Assembly: GCF_000685095.1 (NCBI RefSeq)
Contig: NZ_BAYE01000007.1
Coordinates: 1 to 64,000, forward strand
Reading direction: 5' to 3'
Origin: Paraburkholderia caledonica NBRC 102488
Lineage (GTDB): Bacteria > Pseudomonadota > Gammaproteobacteria > Burkholderiales > Burkholderiaceae
Length of the DNA stretch: 64,000 nucleotides
In this document: piece by piece, positions 45,667 to 56,208 of the stretch
How the letters are laid out: each line of letters begins with the position of its first letter
How positions within the stretch are numbered: the first letter of the stretch is position 1
Translations under genes and position numbers: made by a program
The notes under the pieces: model-generated
The model's input: only the letters and a program-made list of their open reading frames with translations
What the model was told of the DNA's origin: nothing
The model's database searches: none

Positions 45667-45696
45667 TTCGGACGATTGTAACGCGCTCGCTACAAT
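45667..45696 (+). promoter_or_regulatory. Promoter of mutM, facing an oppositely oriented -10 box
   Basis: TTCGGA (45667-45672), 18-base spacer, TACAAT (45691-45696), about 40 bases before mutM. The sequence ATTGTA at 45675-45680 is TACAAT on the other strand, which could be the -10 of the divergent TPR gene with TTGTGC 20 bases upstream. Confidence 0.45.
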
Positions 45697-45736
45697 ACGC
45701 GCACAACCACTCACGCAAGTTGCAGACCAGTTAGAC

Positions 45737-46567
45737 ATGCCAGAGCTGCCAGAAGTTGAGGTTACCCGACGAGGGATCGAGCCGTATGTGTCCGGCCGCA
45801 AGGTGCAGCGCGTCGATGTCCGTACGCCTGCGCTGCGGTGGCCGATTCCCGCGGACCTTGCGAAGACCTTGCGAGGGCACGTCGTGCGCAACGTCGAGCG
45901 GCGCGGCAAATATCTGCTGTTCGAAATCGACGCGGGTTGGTTCATCGTGCATCTTGGCATGACGGGCACACTGCGTGTATTGCGTCATGTGCCGCATCCT
46001 CCGGCCGCGGCGAAGCACGACCACGTCGACTGGATTTTCGACGATTTCGTTCTGCGCTTCCGCGATCCGCGACGCTTCGGCGCGGTGCTGTGGCATCCGC
46101 GTGAAGCCGGCGACGTGCTTGAGCATCCGTTGCTTGCGAGTCTTGGCGTTGAGCCGTTTTCGCCCGCATTCTCAGGCGCGCTGATGCACCGGCTCACGCG
46201 CGGGCGCAAGGTGTCGGTGAAGCAAGCTCTGCTGGCCGGCGAAATCGTGGTCGGCGTGGGAAATATCTATGCGTCCGAAAGCCTCTTTCGCGCAGGTATC
46301 CGGCCCACCATTGCGGCAGGCCGCGTCTCGCTCGTACGGTACGGCTTGTTGGCCGATGCGGTACGCGTGACGCTCGCAGCGGCGATCGAGAAAGGCGGCA
46401 GCACGCTGCGGGATTTCGTCGGCAGCGATGGCGAAAGCGGGTACTTCCAGCTCGACTATTTCGTCTATGACCGCGCGGGGCAGCCGTGCCGCGTGTGCGG
46501 CACGCCGATCAGACAGATCGTGCAAGGTCAGCGCTCCACTTACTTTTGTCCCACCTGTCAGCGCTAA
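45737..46567 (+). CDS. mutM: Formamidopyrimidine-DNA glycosylase
   Basis: 276 residues. The start is fixed by the catalytic N-terminus MPELPEVE, where processed P2 and E3 perform base excision and AP lyase chemistry. The helix-two-turn-helix region includes [19 protein letters not shown], and the C-terminal zinc finger is [25 protein letters not shown] with CPTC. It removes 8-oxoguanine. Seven bases separate it from mutY, whose product handles the mispaired adenine opposite the same lesion. Confidence 0.98.
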   Translation: MPELPEVEVTRRGIEPYVSGRKVQRVDVRTPALRWPIPADLAKTLRGHVVRNVERRGKYLLFEIDAGWFIVHLGMTGTLRVLRHVPHPPAAAKHDHVDWIFDDFVLRFRDPRRFGAVLWHPREAGDVLEHPLLASLGVEPFSPAFSGALMHRLTRGRKVSVKQALLAGEIVVGVGNIYASESLFRAGIRPTIAAGRVSLVRYGLLADAVRVTLAAAIEKGGSTLRDFVGSDGESGYFQLDYFVYDRAGQPCRVCGTPIRQIVQGQRSTYFCPTCQR

Positions 46568-46573
46568 TTTTCA

Positions 46574-47722
46574 ATGCCTTCCCGCTTAACTCCGAACTCC
46601 GGTCCGCGTTCCGCGCCGTCCGCCGCGCCTGCTGTATCCGCAGTGCCCGCATCTGCGCTGACGTCCCGGTTTGCCGCCCGGCTGATCGCGTGGCAGCGCA
46701 AGCATGGGCGCCATGATCTGCCATGGCAGAACACGCGCAACGCCTATCGCATCTGGCTGTCGGAAATCATGCTGCAGCAGACGCAAGTGTCGACGGTGAT
46801 TCCGTACTATGCGAAGTTTCTCGCGCGGTTTCCGGATGTTGCCGCGCTTGCCGCGGCTCCCGTCGATGACGTAATGGCGCTGTGGGCCGGCCTCGGCTAT
46901 TACACGCGCGCCCGAAACCTGCATCGCTGCGCGCAGGCGGTCGTCGAGCGGCACGGCGGCGCGTTCCCGGCTTCGGTGGACGAACTCGCGGAACTGCCCG
47001 GCATCGGCCGTTCCACCGCGGCGGCGATCGCGTCGTTTGCATTCGGCGCCCACGCGACGATTCTCGACGGTAACGTGAAGCGTGTGCTCGCGCGGGTGTT
47101 CGGCGTCGAAGGGTTCCCCGGCGAGAAGAAGGTCGAGAATGCTATGTGGACGCTGGCTGAATCGCTGTTGCCGTCGAATGCATCGGACGACGAAGTCAGC
47201 GCGTACACGCAGGGTCTGATGGACCTCGGCGCCACGTTGTGCGTGCGCGGCAAGCCTGACTGTTTGCGTTGTCCGTTCGCCGCCGACTGTGTTGCGAACC
47301 TGACGGGACGTCAGCGCGAACTGCCGACCGCGCGTCCGAAGAAAGCGGTGCCGACGCGTCGCACGTGGATGCTCGTGCTGCGCGACGGCGACGCGGTAAT
47401 GCTCGAAAAGCGCCCGCCGTCCGGTATCTGGGGCGGCCTGTGGAGCTTACCCGAGGCTGCGGACGAAGCGGCACTCGCCGTGCGAGCGCGCGAGTTCGGC
47501 GGCGACGGCGCGGTGTCGCCGCTCGCGCCGCTCACGCATGTGTTCACGCACTTCAAACTGGAAATCGAGCCGCGGCTTGCAGAGTTCGATCGCGGTGTCG
47601 GCGCTCTCGCGGCGTTACGTGATGCGGACACGGCTTGGGTGTCGGTGAGCGATCTCGATTCTTTCGGCGTGCCCGCGCCCGTACGGAAACTTCTGGAGAG
47701 TCTGCAGGGTTCGCTGATCTGA
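46574..47722 (+). CDS. mutY: A/G-specific adenine glycosylase
   Basis: 382 residues. Catalytic glutamate in WLSEIMLQQTQVSTV, helix-hairpin-helix ELPGIGRSTAAAI, the catalytic aspartate in ATILDGNVKRVL, and a [4Fe-4S] cluster with the C-x6-C-x2-C-x5-C spacing. The C-terminal domain (about 265-375) is the Nudix-like region that recognises 8-oxoguanine. The first 30 residues are Pro/Ala/Ser-rich and poorly conserved, so the true start could be further in. Confidence 0.97.
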   Translation: MPSRLTPNSGPRSAPSAAPAVSAVPASALTSRFAARLIAWQRKHGRHDLPWQNTRNAYRIWLSEIMLQQTQVSTVIPYYAKFLARFPDVAALAAAPVDDVMALWAGLGYYTRARNLHRCAQAVVERHGGAFPASVDELAELPGIGRSTAAAIASFAFGAHATILDGNVKRVLARVFGVEGFPGEKKVENAMWTLAESLLPSNASDDEVSAYTQGLMDLGATLCVRGKPDCLRCPFAADCVANLTGRQRELPTARPKKAVPTRRTWMLVLRDGDAVMLEKRPPSGIWGGLWSLPEAADEAALAVRAREFGGDGAVSPLAPLTHVFTHFKLEIEPRLAEFDRGVGALAALRDADTAWVSVSDLDSFGVPAPVRKLLESLQGSLI

Positions 47723-47745
47723 GCGGTCACGCGCGGAGCGGCCTC

Positions 47746-48381
47746 TTACAGCAGTTGATGCTGCTGCATGTAGTGATGAACCACGTCGATGCGCGCGCCG
47801 GCATCCAGCATTTCCATGAGTTTCTGCCGCGCTTTTAATGCGATCGGCAGTACTTCGGCGAGACGGTTGGACACCCACGACGGGTCTTCCAGTTTGAACG
47901 GTTCAGCGAACGGCAGGCTTTCCGGATCACGCTCCTGGATCGTCGCGATGATGCGCTCCAGCACCTCCGCGCACGCGCCGAACTTGGCGAGTTGCTGGTT
48001 ACCTTCCAGCGGCCGGTCTTCGCCGAGCGGCTCGGCCATACCGACCAGCAAACCGCTGCTTTCCACGCGATGCGACAGCAGCCGGAAGCGCCGCGTGCCG
48101 CGCGCGCGGATCAACAGCATGCCGAAGGTCTCAACGTCGCATTCTTCAATTTCGGCGAGGCAGCCGATTGATTCGGGCACCGAAGGCTCGTGTTCCCGCG
48201 CGACCTCGGCGCCGCTTTTCAACAGGCACACGCCGAACGGCGTCTTTTCGCGCAGGCAGTCGCGCGCCATATCGAGGTAGCGCGCTTCGAAGATTTTCAG
48301 CGGCAGAATGCCGTCAGGAAACAGAACGGTATGCAGCGGGAACAGCGGCACATCGGCGAGCACAGTAGAAGTAGAGGACAT
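47746..48381 (-). CDS. LON peptidase substrate-binding domain protein
   Basis: 211 residues. It is the Lon N-terminal domain alone, without ATPase or protease: VPLFPLHTVLFPDGILPLKIFEARYLDMA, FGVCLLKSGAEVAR, IGCLAEIEECD and RGTRRFRLLS. Stand-alone versions are common in proteobacteria and have no settled function; protein binding is inferred. It reads leftward after rapZ, with 39 bases between. Confidence 0.9.
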   Translation of the reverse strand: MSSTSTVLADVPLFPLHTVLFPDGILPLKIFEARYLDMARDCLREKTPFGVCLLKSGAEVAREHEPSVPESIGCLAEIEECDVETFGMLLIRARGTRRFRLLSHRVESSGLLVGMAEPLGEDRPLEGNQQLAKFGACAEVLERIIATIQERDPESLPFAEPFKLEDPSWVSNRLAEVLPIALKARQKLMEMLDAGARIDVVHHYMQQHQLL

Positions 48382-48420
48382 GGCGCAACGCTTCGAGTTA
48401 AGGCCGCGCGATGCGGCCAG

Positions 48421-49314
48421 TTAAGCCACTAACTTCGATGACGCCCCGGCGTCGACCGGTGCGTCGCGATGCCGCACGATTACATTCGCTGCATTGGCGA
48501 GACGCGCGGCAAGCGTCTCCGCAATGAACACCGAGCGATGTTGGCCACCCGTACAACCAATCGCGACTGTCAGATAACTGCGATTGTCATCGCGGAAATG
48601 CGGCAGCCATTTGGCGAGAAACTTCTCTATATCGTCGATCATTTCGTGAACGACCGGCAGCGCGTCCAGAAAATCGATCACCGGTTTGTCTAGACCCGTC
48701 AGCGGGCGCAACTCATGGTCGTAGTACGGGTTCGGCAGCGTGCGCACATCGAACACGAAATCGGCGTCGAGCGGCACGCCGCGTTTGAAGCCGAACGACT
48801 CGAACATCAGCACGAGACCTGCATGCTCCTGCTCGATAAAACGCTTCACCCACTGGCGCAGCACGTTCGCGCGCAGATTGCTCGTGTCGATCTGATGGCC
48901 GAATTCGGCAAGTCCCGCGACGAGCTCACGCTCGCGTTCAATTGCTTCCGCAAGCGACGTGAGCAACCCGACATCTGCGTCATGCGCGGTCGAGCCCGAC
49001 AACGGATGGCGGCGACGCGTTTCTGAGAAGCGCTGAATCAGCGACTGCGTGCTCGCGTTGAGGAACAGCACCCGCACGTCGTGAGCGCGCGAGAGGTCGC
49101 GGATCATCGCGGGCATGTCGTCGAGTGACGCACTCGAGCGGGCGTCGATTGCGACCGCGAGGCGGTCGTTTCCGTCTTCGGCGAGGTAGGAGGCGAGTTC
49201 GGGCAAAAAGCGCGGCGGCAAATTGTCGACGCAGTAATAGCCCGCGTCCTCAAGCGCGTTGAGCGCGACGGATTTGCCAGAGCCGGATATGCCGGTGATG
49301 AGGATTATGCGCAT
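48421..49314 (-). CDS. rapZ: RNase adapter protein RapZ
   Basis: 297 residues. Walker A GISGSGKS at 8-15 and a Walker B-like VAIDARS. The C-terminal domain has GCTGGQHRS, the phosphosugar-binding motif of the family. In E. coli RapZ binds glucosamine-6-phosphate and guides RNase E to the sRNA GlmZ. That link is interesting here because a glucosamine-6-phosphate pathway lies in the same window, but no GlmZ-like RNA was identified. It follows hprK by 103 bases. Confidence 0.95.
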   Translation of the reverse strand: MRIILITGISGSGKSVALNALEDAGYYCVDNLPPRFLPELASYLAEDGNDRLAVAIDARSSASLDDMPAMIRDLSRAHDVRVLFLNASTQSLIQRFSETRRRHPLSGSTAHDADVGLLTSLAEAIERERELVAGLAEFGHQIDTSNLRANVLRQWVKRFIEQEHAGLVLMFESFGFKRGVPLDADFVFDVRTLPNPYYDHELRPLTGLDKPVIDFLDALPVVHEMIDDIEKFLAKWLPHFRDDNRSYLTVAIGCTGGQHRSVFIAETLAARLANAANVIVRHRDAPVDAGASSKLVA

Positions 49315-49417
49315 GGAGTCGTGAAATCGGTCCGTTTCATCATAGCATCTGACTGCTCTCGCGCGTACCTGCAGCCGGCCACTGGCGTGGGCTGCAAGTA
49401 CTCGATCTACGACCGAC

Positions 49418-50386
49418 TCAGATCAGTTTGCCGGGAAACTGACTATCCGGGTCCTGCATGGCGAGGCGCTGTCGGTCCATGAAGTCACGCAGCGTGTCGA
49501 TGCCGCGCAATTGCAGGATGGTATTGCGCACCGCAGCTTCGACCAGCACCGCGAGGTTGCGGCCTGCGGCCACCTGAATCGTGACCTTGCTGATGGGCAG
49601 GCCGAGCACGTCGACGGTTTGGCTCTCCAGCGGCAGCCGCTGGAATTCACCGTCAGGACGGCGTACCAGTTGCACGATCAACTTGAGCTTCATTTTCCGG
49701 CGCACGGCGGTTTCACCGAAAATCGTCTTGATGTCGAGCAGCCCCAGGCCGCGCACTTCCAGCAGATTTTGCAGCAGCGGCGGGCACCGCCCTTCGACGA
49801 AGTCCGGGCCTAGCCGGACGAAGTCGACGGCGTCGTCGGCGACGAGGCCGTGCCCGCGGCTAATGAGTTCGAGACCGAGCTCGCTTTTGCCGAGACCCGA
49901 GTCGCCGGTGAGTAGCACGCCCATGCCGAGAATGTCGAGGAACACGCCATGCAATGTGGCGCGCGGCGCGAGAATGCGCGACATGTATAGGCGCAGGCTG
50001 TCGATCACCGCTGCCGCCGACATCGGCGTCGTAAACAGCGGTGTGGACGAGCGCGTGCAGCGAAGCACCAGTTCCGGCGGAGCTGCGACGCCGCCCGCCA
50101 CCACGAGGAACGGCGGTTCCAACGCAATAAGCTCGGCCATGTGGCGCGAGCGGTCTTCGTCGGTCTGGCGCTTGTAGTAGTCGATTTCGGCGTCGCCGAG
50201 GACCTGGATCCGGTTCGGGTGGATCAGGTTCAAGTGGCCGACGAGGTCCGCGCTCGACGTGGCATTGGCGACCGATTCTGAAGAAAAGCCGCGTTCCCAG
50301 CCTTCATGCCCTGTCAGCCAGCTTAGCTTCAGCGTGGCGGCGTTATCGTCGAAAATGCTCTGGGCGTTGATGCTGGACGTATCCAT
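49418..50386 (-). CDS. hprK: HPr kinase/phosphorylase
   Basis: 322 residues. The P-loop GDSGLGKS is at 161-168, H146 lies in the conserved TLHGVF segment, and the HprK signature [15 protein letters not shown] follows. HprK phosphorylates and dephosphorylates Ser46 of HPr. In many betaproteobacteria it lies, as here, beside ptsN and rapZ. A possible target is the HPr module of the fused protein at 25591-28155, which keeps the equivalent serine (S222). Confidence 0.96.
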   Translation of the reverse strand: MDTSSINAQSIFDDNAATLKLSWLTGHEGWERGFSSESVANATSSADLVGHLNLIHPNRIQVLGDAEIDYYKRQTDEDRSRHMAELIALEPPFLVVAGGVAAPPELVLRCTRSSTPLFTTPMSAAAVIDSLRLYMSRILAPRATLHGVFLDILGMGVLLTGDSGLGKSELGLELISRGHGLVADDAVDFVRLGPDFVEGRCPPLLQNLLEVRGLGLLDIKTIFGETAVRRKMKLKLIVQLVRRPDGEFQRLPLESQTVDVLGLPISKVTIQVAAGRNLAVLVEAAVRNTILQLRGIDTLRDFMDRQRLAMQDPDSQFPGKLI

Positions 50387-50525
50387 GAGTCAGTGACTCC
50401 AGTGTTGGCCGCTTGCCGGGCAAACCGCTGGCCACGCTAACGCGGGCCGTGCGCCGAGCCTGGCTATATCCGCACGCGGGCGGTGGGACGTGCGGATAGG
50501 CGGCGTGCGGATGACCGCCGCTGCA

Positions 50526-50981
50526 TCAAGGTTGCCACTGAGTGAGCAGGCGATGCAATGATTCGCGGTCTTCTTCCGTATGCAGGCGCTCGCGGGCCTC
50601 GCGATCGGACAAAAGTTGCGCGATTTCCGAAAGGATTTCGAGATGCTGCTGCGTGGCCTGTTCAGGCACGAGCAGGAAGATCAGCAGCGAGACCGGCTGG
50701 CCGTCGGGCGATTCAAAGGGAATGGGTTCGGCCAGACGGACAAACGCGGCGAGCGGCTGCTTGAGTCCTTTGATGCGGCCGTGCGGAATCGCGACGCCTT
50801 CGCCAAGCCCTGTCGATCCGAGGCGCTCGCGCGCAAACAGATTGTCTGTGACCGTGCTACGGGCGATGCCGTTCTGGTTCTCGAAGATGAGGCCCGCTTG
50901 CTCGAACACGCGCTTTTTGCTGGTGACCGATAGTCCGACGACGACGTTCTCGAGGGGAAGAAATTTGGCTAAACGATTCAT
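50526..50981 (-). CDS. ptsN: Nitrogen-PTS EIIA protein (EIIA-Ntr)
   Basis: 151 residues from the ATG at 50981 (MNRLAKFLPLENVV). Phosphorylation site H67 in GEGVAIPHGRIKGL. EIIA-Ntr is the output protein of the nitrogen PTS, controlling potassium transport, sigma-54 genes and stress responses depending on species. It is separated from hpf by 364 bases including the hpf terminator, so it may have its own promoter, which I could not place. Confidence 0.95.
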   Translation of the reverse strand: MNRLAKFLPLENVVVGLSVTSKKRVFEQAGLIFENQNGIARSTVTDNLFARERLGSTGLGEGVAIPHGRIKGLKQPLAAFVRLAEPIPFESPDGQPVSLLIFLLVPEQATQQHLEILSEIAQLLSDREARERLHTEEDRESLHRLLTQWQP

Positions 50982-51345
50982 GTTGACAGGCGAAAACGTG
51001 GCCTGGGTTCTCCTCGCTGGGGCGATTGATTGGCGTTCCATTCGTTTGATGCTCACCGCGATGTGCGTTGGAGTCCGAAAGCACAGTACTCCGGCAGACC
51101 GCGTGCATGCGACCTAGACCCCGATGGTAACCGGAACATTATAGAACAGGGCGGCGGCGTATGGTGCGGCGCGCCATCAATGCTCAATAGGTTCTTTTTT
51201 CAGGGCGATTCGCGCCGCGGCAACCTTGCGGATCGTTCGGTGGGAACCGGACAGCAACCGACAAACAAACCGCAATCCCAACGAAAAACCGCCCGAATTC
51301 GGGCGGCTGAGGTGAAGCGAAATGAAGTAAGTCTTCTAATTTCGC
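50982..51345. other. 364-base gap between hpf and ptsN
   Basis: It contains the hpf terminator at 51284-51306 and presumably a ptsN promoter. On the minus strand I found no convincing -35/-10 pair. No credible gene is present on either strand. Confidence 0.5.
51284..51306 (-). terminator. Intrinsic terminator after hpf
   Basis: On the minus strand, the self-complementary CCGCCCGAATTCGGGCGG (51306-51289) forms a GC-rich stem and is followed by TTTTT. It lies 40 bases after the hpf stop. Confidence 0.85.
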
Positions 51346-51702
51346 TTACTGCGGCGGCACGTCAAGTTGCGGCGCCGGTTGATACTTGATCGCTTCGTGC
51401 TGATGGCCTTGCAGACGATCCTTGTGACGTATCACTTGCCGGTCGAGCTTGTCGATCATGAGATCGATCGCAGCGTAGAGGTCGCTGTCGCAGCTCTCGA
51501 CAAAAATGTCCTTGCCCTTCAAATGCAGGTTGATTTCAACCTTTTGCCGCTTGTCCTTTTCCTTGTGGTTGTCGACCGAGAGGACCACACTGCCGTCGAT
51601 GACCTGATCGAAATGTCTTAGCACCCTATCCAGTTTGGTGATCACGTATTCGCGCAACGCAGGCGTTACTTCGAGGTGGTGTCCACTGATCTGCAGATTC
51701 AT
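51346..51702 (-). CDS. hpf: Ribosome hibernation-promoting factor
   Basis: 118 residues from the ATG at 51702 ([20 protein letters not shown]). The sigma-54 modulation/S30AE domain fills about 1-100, with [24 protein letters not shown] at its C-terminal helix; a short Pro/Gln-rich tail follows. It is the short form, lacking the dimerisation domain of long HPF. It inactivates ribosomes in stationary phase. It follows rpoN by 172 bases, the usual order. Confidence 0.95.
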   Translation of the reverse strand: MNLQISGHHLEVTPALREYVITKLDRVLRHFDQVIDGSVVLSVDNHKEKDKRQKVEINLHLKGKDIFVESCDSDLYAAIDLMIDKLDRQVIRHKDRLQGHQHEAIKYQPAPQLDVPPQ

Positions 51703-51874
51703 AGTGCTTCTCCAAGCTAATGGCCGCTTGGTCCGCACGATGACGTAGGTCCGGTCGATCTGTCGGCTTGCCTGAGTCGCCCCCCCGGTGACTGACTTCT
51801 GGCAGGTCGCATCGGCCGGCCTGTCCGCCAACTTGCGGAGCGGCCGGTAAATGCCCGCCACGGAAGGCGACGGG

Positions 51875-53389
51875 CTACAGAGACTTGCGCAGGTTGACTG
51901 CCGGAATCCTGAGTGCTTCGCGATACTTCGCCACGGTGCGCCGTGCGACCACGAAGCCCTGTTCCGCCAGCAGTTCGGCTATGCGGCTGTCTGAAAGAGG
52001 CGTTTTTGCGTTTTCCGCTCCTATCAGTTGCTTGATGAGCGCGCGAATGGCCGTGGAAGAGGCCGCGCCGCCCGTGTCTGTCGAGACATGCGATCCGAAG
52101 AAGTACTTGAACTCTAGCGTCCCGAACGGGGTGAGCATGTACTTACCGGTTGTCACACGCGAGACAGTCGACTCGTGTAGGCCCAGCGTATCAGCAATTT
52201 CCCGCAAAACCAAGGGGCGCATAGCAATTTCGCCGTGCACAAAAAAGCTCTTCTGGCGCTCCACAATGGCCTGCGCGACGCGCAGGATTGTTTCGAAACG
52301 TTGCTGGATATTCTTGATGAGCCAGCGCGCTTCCTGCAGTTGCTGGCGCAACGAACCGCTGCCCGGATCGCCGCGGTTGTTGCGCAGAATATTGGCGTAC
52401 AGGTGATTGATGCGCAGCTTCGGCACCACTTCGGGATTGAGTTCAGCCTGCCAACCCTGGGCGGTTTTGCGCACCATGATGTCCGGCACCACATAGTCCG
52501 CTTCGGCCTTGCCGTACGCCGCGCCGGGGAACGGCTCGAGCGAGCGGATCAGCATGTGCGCGTCGCGCAGGTCGTCGTCGTTTGCTTTCAGATGCTTGCG
52601 CAGACGCGTGAAATCGCGCGCGGCCAGCAGTTCCAGATAATGGGCGACGATTTCGAGCGCGAGCGTTCGCGTGGGCGAGGACGGCAGCCGCAATAGTTGC
52701 AGCTTGAGACACTCGGAGGCGGAGCGTGCGCCGACGCCCGCCGGGTCGAAGCTATGCAGCAGCGCGAGCGCGGCATTCAGCTCGTCGAGGTCGACTTCGA
52801 GTTCTTCCGGCAGATCCGAGAGCACTTCGTCGAGCGTGGCGGCAAGGTAGCCGTCGTCGTCTAGCGACTCGATCAGGAAGGTAATCAGCGCCCGGTCACG
52901 CTGACCCGCCTGCGTAACGCGGAGTTGCGCCATCAGGTGATCGCGCAGCGAAGTACTCGATTCGTGAATTTGCAGCGGGGGTAGATCGTCGTCGTCGGAG
53001 GCGTTGCCGGAGCGGCCGTAGTCGTCGAGATTCCATTGCGACGCGTCGCCGTTGCTGTCGCCCGAGAGGCCGTTGTACTCGTCCACGCCTTGCGGCTCGC
53101 CGTTTTCCGCGCGCTCACTGCTGCTGGACGATGACGAGCCGTTGCCGCCCATCTGGTCGGGTGGCGCTGACGAACTGGGTGTCTGGGTAATCAGCGAACC
53201 GTCGGCCGCCACGCGAAGCGGGCTCGCGATCCAGTCGTCCTCGTTCTCAAGGAGCGGATTCTGCGAGATCGCGGTTGCCACTTCCTGCTGCAGTTCGAGC
53301 GTGGACAGCTGAAGCAGCCGGATGGACTGCTGCAGTTGCGGGGTCAACGCAAGATGCTGCGATAGGCGGAGTTGGAGGCTGGCTTTCAT
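51875..53389 (-). CDS. rpoN: RNA polymerase sigma-54 factor
   Basis: 504 residues from the ATG at 53389. Gln/Leu-rich region I ([29 protein letters not shown]), an acidic and serine-rich region II (about 70-140, with a run of seven serines), the core-binding region, a helix-turn-helix around [19 protein letters not shown], and the RpoN box [10 protein letters not shown] at 482-491. It needs enhancer-binding ATPases to start transcription at -24/-12 promoters. It lies 178 bases after lptB. Confidence 0.98.
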   Translation of the reverse strand: MKASLQLRLSQHLALTPQLQQSIRLLQLSTLELQQEVATAISQNPLLENEDDWIASPLRVAADGSLITQTPSSSAPPDQMGGNGSSSSSSSERAENGEPQGVDEYNGLSGDSNGDASQWNLDDYGRSGNASDDDDLPPLQIHESSTSLRDHLMAQLRVTQAGQRDRALITFLIESLDDDGYLAATLDEVLSDLPEELEVDLDELNAALALLHSFDPAGVGARSASECLKLQLLRLPSSPTRTLALEIVAHYLELLAARDFTRLRKHLKANDDDLRDAHMLIRSLEPFPGAAYGKAEADYVVPDIMVRKTAQGWQAELNPEVVPKLRINHLYANILRNNRGDPGSGSLRQQLQEARWLIKNIQQRFETILRVAQAIVERQKSFFVHGEIAMRPLVLREIADTLGLHESTVSRVTTGKYMLTPFGTLEFKYFFGSHVSTDTGGAASSTAIRALIKQLIGAENAKTPLSDSRIAELLAEQGFVVARRTVAKYREALRIPAVNLRKSL

Positions 53390-53567
53390 GGCAAGTTCAG
53401 ATTCATTGTAGAGAGTTTGCCACGACCGCGATACCTTGCGAATTCGCAATTATGCTGCGCCGGTCCCGGCGACGCCGGACGCGCGCCGTCCGCGACAGGA
53501 ACAGGCCCGGGCGCTTGCCACGGAAGAACCGGCAAACGCGCGCGGCGCCGCCGATTCCCGCGAGCAC

Positions 53568-54353
53568 TTACATGCGGAAATGCTCGCCCAGATAGACGCG
53601 CCGCACGCTTTCGTTTTCGATGATTTCGCTCGGCGCGCCGGCGGCCAGCACGCTGCCGTCGCTGATAATGTAGGCGTGATCGCAGATACCGAGCGTTTCA
53701 CGCACGTTATGGTCGGTGATTAGCACACCAATATTGCGTTGCTTCAGAAATTTAACGATCTTCTGGATTTCGAGCACCGCAATCGGATCGACGCCCGCGA
53801 ACGGCTCGTCCAGCAGAATGAAGCTCGGATTGGTGGCGAGCGCCCGGGCAATTTCGACCCGGCGGCGTTCGCCGCCCGACAGCGACAACGCAGGATTCTC
53901 GCGCAAATGCGAGATTTGCAGCTCATCCAGCAAGGCTTCCACGCGGCTCGTGATTGCGTCTTTTGTGAGGCGCTTGCCGTTGTCTTCGTGCTGCAATTCC
54001 AGCACCGCGCGAATATTCTGCTCGACGGAAAGCTTGCGGAACACTGAAGCTTCCTGCGGCAGATACGAGAGCCCGAGCGAAGCACGCTTGTGGATCGGCA
54101 ACAAGCTGATGGACTTGCCGTCCAGATCGATTTCGCCTGCGTCGAGCGGCACGAGGCCGACGATCATATAAAACGACGTGGTCTTGCCCGCGCCGTTCGG
54201 CCCGAGCAGCCCGACCACTTCGCCGCTTTTCACGTCGAGTGAGACGTCTTTGACGACTGTGCGGGAACCGTAGCGCTTCTTCAGATTGCGTACGACCAGC
54301 GAACTACTGGTGCCGGCCGGCTTGCGATTGGGGAGGGACGCGGAGGTGCTCAC
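53568..54353 (-). CDS. lptB: LPS export ABC transporter ATP-binding protein
   Basis: 261 residues. Walker A GPNGAGKT at 51-58, signature [15 protein letters not shown], Walker [13 protein letters not shown] and the H-loop ITDHNVRE. LptB powers LPS extraction from the inner membrane with LptF and LptG, which are not in this window. Its ATG overlaps the lptA stop (ATGA), indicating translational coupling. The first 17 residues are a nonconserved extension. Confidence 0.97.
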   Translation of the reverse strand: MSTSASLPNRKPAGTSSSLVVRNLKKRYGSRTVVKDVSLDVKSGEVVGLLGPNGAGKTTSFYMIVGLVPLDAGEIDLDGKSISLLPIHKRASLGLSYLPQEASVFRKLSVEQNIRAVLELQHEDNGKRLTKDAITSRVEALLDELQISHLRENPALSLSGGERRRVEIARALATNPSFILLDEPFAGVDPIAVLEIQKIVKFLKQRNIGVLITDHNVRETLGICDHAYIISDGSVLAAGAPSEIIENESVRRVYLGEHFRM

Positions 54354-55021
54354 TGATTCGGCGCTCCCTGAATCGTGGTGGACGGCGCGAGCGTGGCCGA
54401 CGCACCGTTCAGCGGCGCCGCGCCGCCGTTGCGCGGCGAAAGCATCGCGCGCACACGGCCGCTCGGGTTGCCCGGTCCCGCGACGTCCTTGCCTGCCTTC
54501 GCGGTATAGAAGTCCTTTTGCCCGTCATATGTGATGACGCTGCCGTGCACCTGGTCCATCACCGTGGAAAGGCCTTGCAGACGCTTGACGGTCGCATTCG
54601 TGGTGAGGGTGGTCAGGTCCTGCTTGCCGTCGTAGTCGATACGAACGGCCGTGCCTTCGATGTATTCATCGAGACCTTCGCGCTTCTGGCGGAAATACGA
54701 CAGGTTGCCGCCGCTCGACGTGCCGGTTGCGTACTGATAGCCCTGCGGGTCTTGCGTCACGTCGACACGGTCGGCCTTGATCACGATCGTGCCTTTGGTC
54801 GCGACCACATGGCCGGTGAAGATGTTGACCTGTTTGAGGTCGTCGTAAGTCATGTTGTCCGCTTCGATATTGAGCGGCTTGTCCTTGTCGGCGCGGTCTG
54901 CGTGCGCGAGCGGCGCGAAGCCGGCGAGCGGCAACGCGACAATCAGCGCAGCAAGTCCGGCGCGGCACGCGGACAGGGTTCGCGAGCGGCCGGTATGAAA
55001 ACGGGGGAACGATTCGTTCAT
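54350..55021 (-). CDS. lptA: LPS transport periplasmic protein LptA
   Basis: 223 residues. A signal peptide ends near PLAHADRA, then an OstA-type beta-jellyroll (about 45-175): [43 protein letters not shown]. LptA forms the periplasmic bridge between LptC and LptD. The C-terminal 40 residues are Gly/Pro/Ala-rich and look disordered. It overlaps lptB and follows lptC by 30 bases. Confidence 0.94.
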   Translation of the reverse strand: MNESFPRFHTGRSRTLSACRAGLAALIVALPLAGFAPLAHADRADKDKPLNIEADNMTYDDLKQVNIFTGHVVATKGTIVIKADRVDVTQDPQGYQYATGTSSGGNLSYFRQKREGLDEYIEGTAVRIDYDGKQDLTTLTTNATVKRLQGLSTVMDQVHGSVITYDGQKDFYTAKAGKDVAGPGNPSGRVRAMLSPRNGGAAPLNGASATLAPSTTIQGAPNQ

Positions 55022-55051
55022 GCAGTCACGCCTGGAATGGATTTACCCGGG

Positions 55052-55651
55052 TTACTTGGGCGAGCTGCCGCCGGCGTCGGACGCGGCGATCGCGCCTTTC
55101 ACATTGCCGAAGAGCTGCATTACCCGGGTGACGTTGTTGTAGTTCATGCCGCTGGCAGTCATTACGGAGACGCCGCGCTGAAGTTTAACCGGCTTTTCCG
55201 TCTCGATCACATCGTCGTTGACGAGCACGCGGAAATGCTCGGAATCGGCTTGCATCTGCGGGTCGCCATAGCCTGGCGCGCGCAGGATGCGTGCGTTGCC
55301 ATACAGGTCAACGATGGACGCGTCGCCGTTGACCTTGCCGGTGTCGCCGGTTGCTGTGACGATCGGCTTGCCTGGCTGGAACGCGCGCATCGCGGGCTTG
55401 ACCAGATCGCTCAGTTCGTCGTCTTCGTAGTGAACCAGCGACTGCGCGGTCAGGCGATATTGCGTCGAGCCCGACTGATCGAGTTCGGAAACCGAAAAGT
55501 TGTCGGCGAAGTAGTCGGGCGTGTGTTCCTTCGGACGCACCGCGCCTTCGTTTTGCCGCGGCAACGTGGCTTGCAGAAGCCACCACGTGATGCCCGCGAG
55601 AGCGGCCATCGCGACGAGCGGGATCAGCGAAGTCAGGCGAAACTGATTCAT
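55052..55651 (-). CDS. lptC: LPS export system protein LptC
   Basis: 199 residues. One N-terminal transmembrane helix (about 6-26), then a periplasmic OstA-like domain with DYFADNFSVSELDQSGSTQYRLTAQSLVHYEDD. LptC passes LPS from the LptBFG complex to LptA. Its ATG overlaps the kdsC stop by four bases (ATGA). Confidence 0.93.
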   Translation of the reverse strand: MNQFRLTSLIPLVAMAALAGITWWLLQATLPRQNEGAVRPKEHTPDYFADNFSVSELDQSGSTQYRLTAQSLVHYEDDELSDLVKPAMRAFQPGKPIVTATGDTGKVNGDASIVDLYGNARILRAPGYGDPQMQADSEHFRVLVNDDVIETEKPVKLQRGVSVMTASGMNYNNVTRVMQLFGNVKGAIAASDAGGSSPK

Positions 55652-56208
55652 CCGACGAGGCCCCGCTGTTCGCCGCTACAGGCGGCTGCGAGCAGCGCCT
55701 CGTACTTGTGTTGGGCGCGCAGCAGCGTGTCGCACACTTCGCGGGCCGCGCCGTGGCCGCCGCGCGCCTCGCTGACCCAGTGGGCTCGCGCGATCACTTC
55801 AGGATGCGAATTAGCCGGTGCGGCCGCGAAGCCGACCTTCAGCATCACGCCGAGATCGACCCAGTCGTCGCCCATGTAGCCGCATTGTTCCGCACTCATG
55901 CCGGTCGCCTGGAGCAACTCCGCGAATGCCTGCGGCTTGTTCTCGATGCCCTGATACACGTGCGTGATATGCATTTCTTTCGCGCGCGCGGCGACGATGC
56001 CCGACTTGCGCCCGGTGATGATCGCCGTTTCAATGCCGGCCTGGCGCAGCAGCTTCATGCCGTGGCCGTCCATGGAATTGAAAGCCTTCATCGTGTCGCC
56101 TTCCGCCGTGAAGAGCAGCCCGCCGTCGGTCAGGACGCCGTCGACGTCGAAAATCATCAGCTTCACGCGGCTTGCGCGTTCGGTAGCGGTAGGGGGCGCG
56201 ACGGCCAT
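55648..56208 (-). CDS. kdsC: 3-deoxy-D-manno-octulosonate 8-phosphate phosphatase
   Basis: 186 residues from the ATG at 56208. HAD-family phosphatase without a cap domain: nucleophile D21 and D23 in FDVDGVLTDGG, then ITGRKSGIV and GYMGDDWVDL. It removes phosphate from Kdo-8-phosphate. Coupled on both sides: one-base overlap with kdsD upstream and four-base overlap with lptC downstream. Confidence 0.96.
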   Translation of the reverse strand: MAVAPPTATERASRVKLMIFDVDGVLTDGGLLFTAEGDTMKAFNSMDGHGMKLLRQAGIETAIITGRKSGIVAARAKEMHITHVYQGIENKPQAFAELLQATGMSAEQCGYMGDDWVDLGVMLKVGFAAAPANSHPEVIARAHWVSEARGGHGAAREVCDTLLRAQHKYEALLAAACSGEQRGLVG

